A stretch of DNA of 21,295 nucleotides from a virus, in the IMG/VR virus record IMGVR_UViG_3300036861_000835, positions 1-21,295 of that record, one strand, 5' to 3'. The position numbers and the translations under genes are program-made. The notes under the pieces are model-generated. The model was not told the origin of the DNA. It did not search any database and saw only the letters and a program-made list of their open reading frames with translations. Shown piece by piece: positions 7,235-12,401 of the stretch. Within the stretch, counting starts at the first letter, position 1; every line of letters starts with the position of its first letter.

Positions 7235-7807
7235 TTACTCGACCGTCAAATCGTAGGTCGTCTGGAGCGAATCGCCGCTCGACAAATTGATCGTCGAGAA
7301 GACGACGCGGCTCCACATCGTGCCGCCGCCGGTCGCCGCCTGGGACAAGAGGCACCACTCGGTGACCGCCGCAGTCGCATCCACGGTGTTGGTCCCGACG
7401 GTTCTAAACACGCTGGCCGATGCCTCGGTGAGCGAGCCGGTCGCGCGCGTGTTGTCGGGATTGTACTGCGTGGTGAGCTCGGTCTGGCAGCCGGTGTCGC
7501 CCTCGGCGGCGGCCGTCGCGCCGGTGCCGATGCCGTGGAACTTCATGTTCTCCAGCTCGACCAGGTTCTGCCACGCGTCGACCAGGAACGCCTCGCCCGC
7601 GTTGACGATCAGATTTTTGTAGGGGCCGTAGTTCTGGACCGCCCCGCTCGCGCGAATAACCTTGAGCGTGAGATAGCCCTGGACGCGGGCGCGCTCTCGG
7701 ATCGGCGCCGGTTTGTTCAAATTCAGAACGGAGAAAAATGAGACGGCGGCAAGAACTACGGCTGCGACGAAAAGCGCTCCTCGCGCGGCTACACCCTGAA
7801 GTTTCAT
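7235..7807 (-). CDS. Membrane-anchored or secreted-type virion structural protein
   Basis: A 190-residue protein with an AAGGAG site; its ATG overlaps the stop of the gene before it (ATGA). The N-terminus (MKLQGVAARGALFVAAVVLA) is a signal-anchor-like helix, unusual for a virion protein. The remainder (from VQGYLTLKVIRASGAVQNYG, including LIVNAGEAFLVDAWQNL and the TTQYNPDNTRATG region) resembles a beta-rich structural protein seen in many siphophage genomes, usually without such a leader. It precedes the fibre gene and follows another leader-bearing protein. Confidence 0.65.
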   Translation of the reverse strand: MKLQGVAARGALFVAAVVLAAVSFFSVLNLNKPAPIRERARVQGYLTLKVIRASGAVQNYGPYKNLIVNAGEAFLVDAWQNLVELENMKFHGIGTGATAAAEGDTGCQTELTTQYNPDNTRATGSLTEASASVFRTVGTNTVDATAAVTEWCLLSQAATGGGTMWSRVVFSTINLSSGDSLQTTYDLTVE

Positions 7808-8076
7808 TTAGTCTCTCCTTTTGTTTCTTTCGCCTCGGTCCGGTGCTCGATTTCGAGCGACTCTCTCAACTTCGGCCCGGCCGGCGCGCGCGGCTTGCGC
7901 TTGGTTTTCTCGGCGGGCTTTTTCTTGATGACCGTCGCGCTCAGCTCCTCGCCCATCCGGACCGTGTCGCGCTGCGCGAACGCGGGCGCGGCGATAAAAA
8001 GTAAAAGCGCGACAATCGAAAATCTAAAACCTGTCCTGAGCCAGGTCGAAGGATCTAAAATCGAAAATCGTTTCAT
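7804..8076 (-). CDS. Small secreted basic protein with a repeat-derived leader
   Basis: A 90-residue protein with AGGAGAGAG directly before the ATG; both ends overlap neighbouring genes by four bases. The hydrophobic core IVALLLFIAAPAFA, followed by Q, is a typical Sec signal peptide with an AFA cleavage site. The residues before it (FSILDPSTWLRTGFRFS) are the translation of a chromosomal-type repeat (8013-8071), so the leader is partly built from repeat DNA. The mature part is very basic, lysine- and arginine-rich (KKKPAEKTKRKPRAP), with no known fold. Function unknown. Confidence 0.65.
   Translation of the reverse strand: MKRFSILDPSTWLRTGFRFSIVALLLFIAAPAFAQRDTVRMGEELSATVIKKKPAEKTKRKPRAPAGPKLRESLEIEHRTEAKETKGETK
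8013..8071. repeat. Interspersed repeat with CTGAGCC..GTCGAAGG core (copy 1, inside a gene)
   Basis: The core CCTGTCCTGAGCCAGGTCGA (8030-8049) is flanked on both sides by AATCGAAAATCTAAAA-type sequence. The core is a variant of a widespread bacterial intergenic element (CCTTCGACnnGCTCAGG type). It is translated as the N-terminal part of the signal peptide of the gene at 7804-8076. A second copy is at 15540-15561. Confidence 0.72.
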
Positions 8077-8771
8077 CTCTCTCTCCTCGGGTGCGTGAGC
8101 CGATCGCCGCCCCACGGATAGTTCACATCGAGATCTTTGAAGGCGATCGCAGCGCCGACGTCGCCCGGCTTGATGCCGAGGTGCTGGAAGTACTCGCCCT
8201 CTTCCTTGTTCGCGTTGCTCCGGGCCTCCTGCGACTTGCTGCGGTGATCGACGGAGTCGGCCTGGATCGTCGAGTCCTGCGTTTGCGTGTAGCGGTTGGC
8301 CAGCGCGTCGAGCGCGAAGTGCGCGGCATAATGGCTGACCGCCTCGAAGTCGCCGTCGGGAATCGTCCCGGCCGCGGCGTCGACGCTGTGGCGCACGGTG
8401 TAGCGCACGCGAATTTTTTCCGTCGCGCCCGGCGTGGCGGCCAGCAAGCGGAGTTTCGGCGTCTCGGTCGCCGCCTCGTAGATCGTCCAGTCCTCGTCCT
8501 CGAGATAAACCGGTACGCGCTCTCCGGCGGGAAACTCGACCGACAGCACTTTCGAGAAGCCGACCTCGAAGCCGGCCGCGCCGCTGAGCAGAAAGTCGAA
8601 CGCCGCGCCGTCGCCGTTGAAGTCGTGGATGCGCGAGCGCGGCTTGTACTTCGAGTGAGCGCTGACGGCGTTTTGAATCGCCGCGCTCTTGTCCTCCGGG
8701 TCGAGATCGCCCGCCTGCTCCTTCAGGATCTGGTCGAGCCGGAGCTGATAGTCGGCTAAAACTTTCGGCAT
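8073..8771 (-). CDS. Putative head-tail connector / adaptor protein
   Basis: A 232-residue soluble protein starting MPKVLADYQLRLDQIL. It begins with a helical segment (SAAIQNAVSAHSKYKPR), has a middle beta region with an aromatic stretch (PVYLEDEDWTIYEA), and ends in a helix-rich part (HYAAHFALDALANRYTQ). This layout, and the place after capsid and decoration genes, fit a head-completion or adaptor protein that docks on the portal ring. No signature motif is decisive. The last four bases overlap the next gene. Confidence 0.58.
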   Translation of the reverse strand: MPKVLADYQLRLDQILKEQAGDLDPEDKSAAIQNAVSAHSKYKPRSRIHDFNGDGAAFDFLLSGAAGFEVGFSKVLSVEFPAGERVPVYLEDEDWTIYEAATETPKLRLLAATPGATEKIRVRYTVRHSVDAAAGTIPDGDFEAVSHYAAHFALDALANRYTQTQDSTIQADSVDHRSKSQEARSNANKEEGEYFQHLGIKPGDVGAAIAFKDLDVNYPWGGDRLTHPRRER

Positions 8772-8783
8772 CTACTTTCTTCC

Positions 8784-8889
8784 CTTGGCGCCCTTTGCGC
8801 CTTTGCGCGAGATGCCCTCTCCCCCGCCCTCTCCCGCTAGCGGGAGAGGGAAGGGGTGAGGGTCGCGCCAAGCCGCCAAGCTCGCAAAG
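8784..8889. repeat. Composite inverted repeat: CTTGGCG/CGCCAAG arms around a 24-bp palindrome
   Basis: The left arm (8784-8812, CTTGGCGCCCTTTGCGCCTT type) and right arm (8863-8889, CGCGCCAAGCCGCCAAG then CTCGCAAAG) match the elements at 16981-17072 and 17688-17764. Between them lies a different repeat with a perfect 24-bp palindrome at 8827-8850 (half site CCCTCTCCCGCT). One repeat family appears to have inserted into the loop of another. The element fills the gap between the decoration and connector genes. Confidence 0.75.
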
Positions 8890-8891
8890 TT

Positions 8892-9689
8892 TCAGTCCTC
8901 GGTCTCGATGTACTCGATCAACACGACGCTGGCCGGCGCGTTGGCCGTGCCGTTCGCGGTAACGGCGATAGTTACGTTGGCATTGGCCGCCACGCTCGGG
9001 TTCGTGATCGTGCCCATGTCATTCACCGACCCGGCGGCCAGGGCCGTCTGTACGGCCAATGTGGCGACGGCGCCGACGGCGGCGTTCGACACCACGACCG
9101 TCGCGTCGTTGGCCGGCGCGGCGGCGACCCATGCGGCCTGCGGGACATGATACGCCTTGACGATCGTGGCCGGCGTCTGCGGCTTCCAGAGGACGTAGCC
9201 GGCGGCGATGTCGGCGTCGGCGGCGCCCGGATCGGGCACGTGCACGGCGATCGATTTCACGCGGCGCGCGCGCCCCACGTCGATCACGTATTGCGTCGCC
9301 GAGATAGCCCGGCCGACGTTTTGCGAGTAGGCGGTCGGCTGCGTCTGCGTGGTGGCGCCGGCGGTCGTGTGCAGAAAAACGTAGCCGCCCTTGGTGAGCG
9401 AGCTGAGCCCGCCGACCTGGCCGCGCGTTACCACCGGGACGTTGGCGCCCGACGACGCCTTGGCGCCGGCCACGCCGGCCGCAGGGCGGAGCGTCGAGTC
9501 GTCGGCGTCGGCCTTGTAGCACTTGCCGTCCGACGCTTTGATCGCGAGCACGTCGCCCTCGACGACGGCCTCGCCCGTGACGCAGCCGAAGCGCGCGTCG
9601 ACCCGCTCGACTCGGGCGGCCAGCGCGGCCGAGCTGATAAAGAGCAGCGCTAGCAGCGCCGCCCAGATGGTGAAAAATTTATTTTTCAT
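8892..9689 (-). CDS. Capsid decoration (cement-like) protein with an N-terminal signal peptide
   Basis: A 265-residue protein with GAAGGGAAAA before the ATG. Residues 1-25 (MKNKFFTIWAALLALLFISS, then AALAA) are a textbook Sec signal peptide. The next 120 residues (VVEGDVLAIKASDGKCYKAD, VTRGQVGGLSSLTKGGYVFL, VGRAISATQYVIDVG) follow the DUF2190-like cement pattern of small beta-barrel proteins on capsid surfaces. The C-terminal 120 residues form another beta-rich domain ending SVVLIEYIETED. It directly follows the capsid gene. No alternative start codon exists that would remove the leader and keep the domain, so the leader is part of the gene. Confidence 0.72.
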   Translation of the reverse strand: MKNKFFTIWAALLALLFISSAALAARVERVDARFGCVTGEAVVEGDVLAIKASDGKCYKADADDSTLRPAAGVAGAKASSGANVPVVTRGQVGGLSSLTKGGYVFLHTTAGATTQTQPTAYSQNVGRAISATQYVIDVGRARRVKSIAVHVPDPGAADADIAAGYVLWKPQTPATIVKAYHVPQAAWVAAAPANDATVVVSNAAVGAVATLAVQTALAAGSVNDMGTITNPSVAANANVTIAVTANGTANAPASVVLIEYIETED

Positions 9690-9733
9690 TTTTCCCTTCT
9701 CCTGTTTTTCCCGAAACCTTTTTTTGAAGATCA

Positions 9734-9757
9734 GGCGGGAGACTCGCGCCTCCCGCC
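9734..9757. repeat. Hairpin repeat GGCGGGAG..CTCCCGCC in the capsid/decoration gap
   Basis: An 8-bp perfect stem with an 8-base loop in the 100-base gap between the capsid stop and the decoration gene start. It is not followed by a T run on the minus strand, so it does not look like a terminator. It resembles other GC-rich chromosomal repeats in this window. Confidence 0.55.
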
Positions 9758-9789
9758 TCTCGCCTCGTGCCAGTTTAAAATCCCAGGGC

Positions 9790-12027
9790 TTACGCCACCA
9801 CCGATTTGACGGCGTTACGGAAGTCCACCAGCTCGCCGCCGTAGACGAAGCGGTCCTTGAACACGATCGTGTCGCGGAGCAGCATCTCGCCGACGGTCGG
9901 CTGGTCGGCGATCCACATTTCCGGCTCCTGGCGGCCGTCGAGATACTTCATCTCGACGATCTCCCGGTCGGCCGGGTTGCAGAGCACGCCCCAGTTGTTC
10001 GCGTCGGTCTCCAGCGGATTGATGACGATCCGCTCGTCGTTGTCGCCGAACAGGTGGTAAACCGGATTGGGCGTGAAGGCGGCGTCGAGGTACTGCGCCT
10101 GGTTGATCTTCACCGCGTTGGTCCAGAGCGCGTCGGGGACGACCAGGGTGAGGCGCTTTTTCTGTAGCTGATCGAGGCCGATTTTTTCGCCGGAGCTGGG
10201 CTCGGTAAACGCCATGATCTTCGTCACCGCGTCGGCGATCTCGGCGGCGGCGATTGCCTCCGTCTTCAGGTTGCCGTGGCCGGCCGCGAACCACGCAACG
10301 GCGTCGTCGTCGTAGACCGCGTTGTTGAGATAAAAACTCCAGACGAAGCGGGCGTGGCCGCGGCGGTAGGCGCGGCTCCGGCCGTTGATGCGCTTGGTCA
10401 GGCCGCCGAGGTCGTCGTTGCGCATGGTGATCTCGGTGATCTTCACCAGCTCGCCCCGGATCTCGACCTTGAATGTAACGCTCTCCTCGCCGGGCTTCGC
10501 CGCCTCGAGGTAGTCGCCGGTCTCCGGATCGACGATCGGCGGGTCGGCGTAGTACCCGACGCGGTTCGCCTCCTGGAGCTTGAAGTCGCTCGCCGAGCCG
10601 CGCATCGAGATCAGGAGATCCTCCCGGTAGTCGAATGCGTTGTAGTCCTGCGCGAGGCGGCGGTTGTGGGTGCGCGCCAGTAGATTTGGAAAGTCGGTCG
10701 ATACGATCGCCTCTTCCGCGCGGAGGCCCCGGATCTCGAACTGGCGGAACTCGCCGCGTCCGGTGATCTGCGCGAACGCGTGCATCAAGCCGCGAAACGG
10801 CCGGATGTCGTCGTGGCCGGCGACTTTGACGCCGAAGGTCTTGTCGAGCGCCGCCTGGATTTTATCCACGGCCTCGCGCGCGATGACGACGCGGGTCTCG
10901 CCCGCGCCGACGACGATGCCGGTAGACGGCATCAGCGCGTCGAGCATTTCCTTTTCGGCGGTGATCGCCCCATCCAGCGCCTCGCGCGCGAAGACGACGC
11001 CGCTGAATTGCTTCTCGATCTTTTTCTTGACCGGCTCAGGCAGATTGCAGTCGGCGAGCCGCCGCGTGAGATAGGCGTCGCAGGAGTCGGTCCTCAACTG
11101 ATCGCGCAAGGTCCGGAGCTCCGTGGCCTCCTGGGCGCTTAGCTCGACGACCGGGTCTTTTTTCTTCTGGAAGGCGTCGAGTTGATCGAGGTGCGCGTTG
11201 TACGCCTGCTCGAGCGCCTCCTGCGCCTGTTCGATCGTCGGCGTCGCGCCGAGCTTGGTAATTAAATCTTCTCGCTTTGCCTTTTTCAGCATCGCGAGAA
11301 TCTTTTCTAGGTTCATAAACCCCTCTCTGGCGACGCTCTCGGTCGCCCGCAGAAATTCGCCACCCGCCGACGGCACGGTGGCCAGATCCAATGCTTCCAA
11401 TCCCAGGAACCTCTTCACCCAGACTTGGCCGTTCGCCAGCTTGACGCCCTCGACGGGTGCGTTGATAGAGACTCCGTTGACTCTGCCGGCCTTCATTTCT
11501 CCGAGAAGCCAATCGCGCCGGCTGTCGTCGATCTCGGCTTCCGCTCTCGGCTCGTAAAATCCATCGACCTCGACGGCGTTCGGCGCGGCGAGCTTGCCAA
11601 TCACGGCGGCGCGCCCGCTGTGCGCGTAGACGCCGTCGACGGTCTCGACGGCGCGCAGCTTCGCGCCGCTGATGAAAGGTAACAAGCTCTCCAGCGCCTT
11701 CTTGGTGTAGATCCAGCCCTTCTTCGACACGCCCTCGCGTATCAGCCGGACCTCCCACTTTTTCCCCTTCGGCGTCAGCGCCTCGAGCGCCTCGGTCACG
11801 GTCGCGTACTCGACCTTGACTTCCTCCGGCTCGCCGAAGGAAACCTCGGTCCCCGCGATCGTGTACGGGATGCGGTAATATTTTCCCTCGCGGCAAACGA
11901 CCGCATAGTCGTCGAAAACTTCCTCGACCCACGGACCCGGCACGCCGACGCCGAGCGCGGCTTTCTGCTCGTAGGCGCGCCGAACGAGGGACGCGCGCCC
12001 CTCCAGGGAATCGACCGAATAGGCCAT
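9790..12027 (-). CDS. Prohead protease / scaffold / major capsid fusion protein
   Basis: A 745-residue protein with GGGAGAACC before the ATG. Residues about 85-230 form a prohead protease-like domain: YAHSGR (H135) and GVSINAPVEG (S188) are candidate catalytic positions, followed by LEALDLATVPSAGGEFL, the usual end of such domains. Residues about 237-400 are helical and charged (MNLEKILAMLKKAKREDLI), as in a scaffold or delta domain. The remainder (from about 400) is an HK97-fold major capsid protein with YYADPPIVDPETGDYLEA and a C-terminal LLRDTIVFKDRFVYGGELVD. Fused protease-capsid genes are known in some phages; processing would release the shell subunit. Confidence 0.82.
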   Translation of the reverse strand: MAYSVDSLEGRASLVRRAYEQKAALGVGVPGPWVEEVFDDYAVVCREGKYYRIPYTIAGTEVSFGEPEEVKVEYATVTEALEALTPKGKKWEVRLIREGVSKKGWIYTKKALESLLPFISGAKLRAVETVDGVYAHSGRAAVIGKLAAPNAVEVDGFYEPRAEAEIDDSRRDWLLGEMKAGRVNGVSINAPVEGVKLANGQVWVKRFLGLEALDLATVPSAGGEFLRATESVAREGFMNLEKILAMLKKAKREDLITKLGATPTIEQAQEALEQAYNAHLDQLDAFQKKKDPVVELSAQEATELRTLRDQLRTDSCDAYLTRRLADCNLPEPVKKKIEKQFSGVVFAREALDGAITAEKEMLDALMPSTGIVVGAGETRVVIAREAVDKIQAALDKTFGVKVAGHDDIRPFRGLMHAFAQITGRGEFRQFEIRGLRAEEAIVSTDFPNLLARTHNRRLAQDYNAFDYREDLLISMRGSASDFKLQEANRVGYYADPPIVDPETGDYLEAAKPGEESVTFKVEIRGELVKITEITMRNDDLGGLTKRINGRSRAYRRGHARFVWSFYLNNAVYDDDAVAWFAAGHGNLKTEAIAAAEIADAVTKIMAFTEPSSGEKIGLDQLQKKRLTLVVPDALWTNAVKINQAQYLDAAFTPNPVYHLFGDNDERIVINPLETDANNWGVLCNPADREIVEMKYLDGRQEPEMWIADQPTVGEMLLRDTIVFKDRFVYGGELVDFRNAVKSVVA

Positions 12028-12064
12028 GGTTCTCCCGCCTTCCTTTCTCGTTGCCGGCGACGGT

Positions 12065-12316
12065 TTACTTTTTCTTCGGCTTGGGCGCCGGTGCTCCGGT
12101 GAGCTGGAAGTCGGAAAGCTTCGCGACCTCGTCGCCCTCCGTGAAAGAGACTTTGGCCCCGCCCTTGGTCACGATGACGACGCGATCGCCGTAGTCTTTC
12201 GACCCGGCGACGTGCTGCGGCTTGATGCCGTAGCGGCCCAGCGCCTCGCGCATGAGCTTCGATGGGCCCTTGACTTCCTCCGCCGCGGGTGGATTTTGTT
12301 GACTTTGCTCTGCCAT
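12065..12316 (-). CDS. Small head-module protein of unknown function
   Basis: An 83-residue protein with AAGGAGA seven bases before the ATG. It starts with a disordered N-terminus (MAEQSQQNPPAAEEVKG), has a short alpha/beta core (LMREALGRYGIKPQHV, then DRVVIVTKGGAKVSFTEGDE) and ends in a lysine-proline tail (APAPKPKKK). It lies between the MuF gene and the protease/capsid fusion. I do not recognise its family; a capsid-assembly accessory role is only suggested by position. Confidence 0.62.
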   Translation of the reverse strand: MAEQSQQNPPAAEEVKGPSKLMREALGRYGIKPQHVAGSKDYGDRVVIVTKGGAKVSFTEGDEVAKLSDFQLTGAPAPKPKKK

Positions 12317-12372
12317 GATTTTCTCCTTCTTCTTTTGTGGCCCTTATCGGGCGGTTTGTTTTTTTTCTTTAC

Positions 12373-12400
12373 CGGGCGGACACGCAGGTCCGCCCCTACG
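12373..12400. repeat. Palindromic repeat, GGGCGGAC family (copy 2, intergenic)
   Basis: Its first 27 bases are identical to 3181-3207. It lies two bases past the MuF stop codon (12402-12404) in transcription order and ends before the A-rich leader of the next gene. Being palindromic, it could fold as a short hairpin in the transcript. Confidence 0.78.
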
Positions 12401-12401
12401 T

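Noticed and set aside
8091-8759. A 222-codon plus-strand open frame opposite the connector gene
   Set aside because: Composition is Arg/Val/Ala-rich with no motif; it is the mirror frame of a better-supported gene with operon overlaps.
9734-9757. Hairpin after the capsid gene as a terminator
   Set aside because: No T run follows the stem on the minus strand, and the downstream gene has a good ribosome site and fits the same operon.
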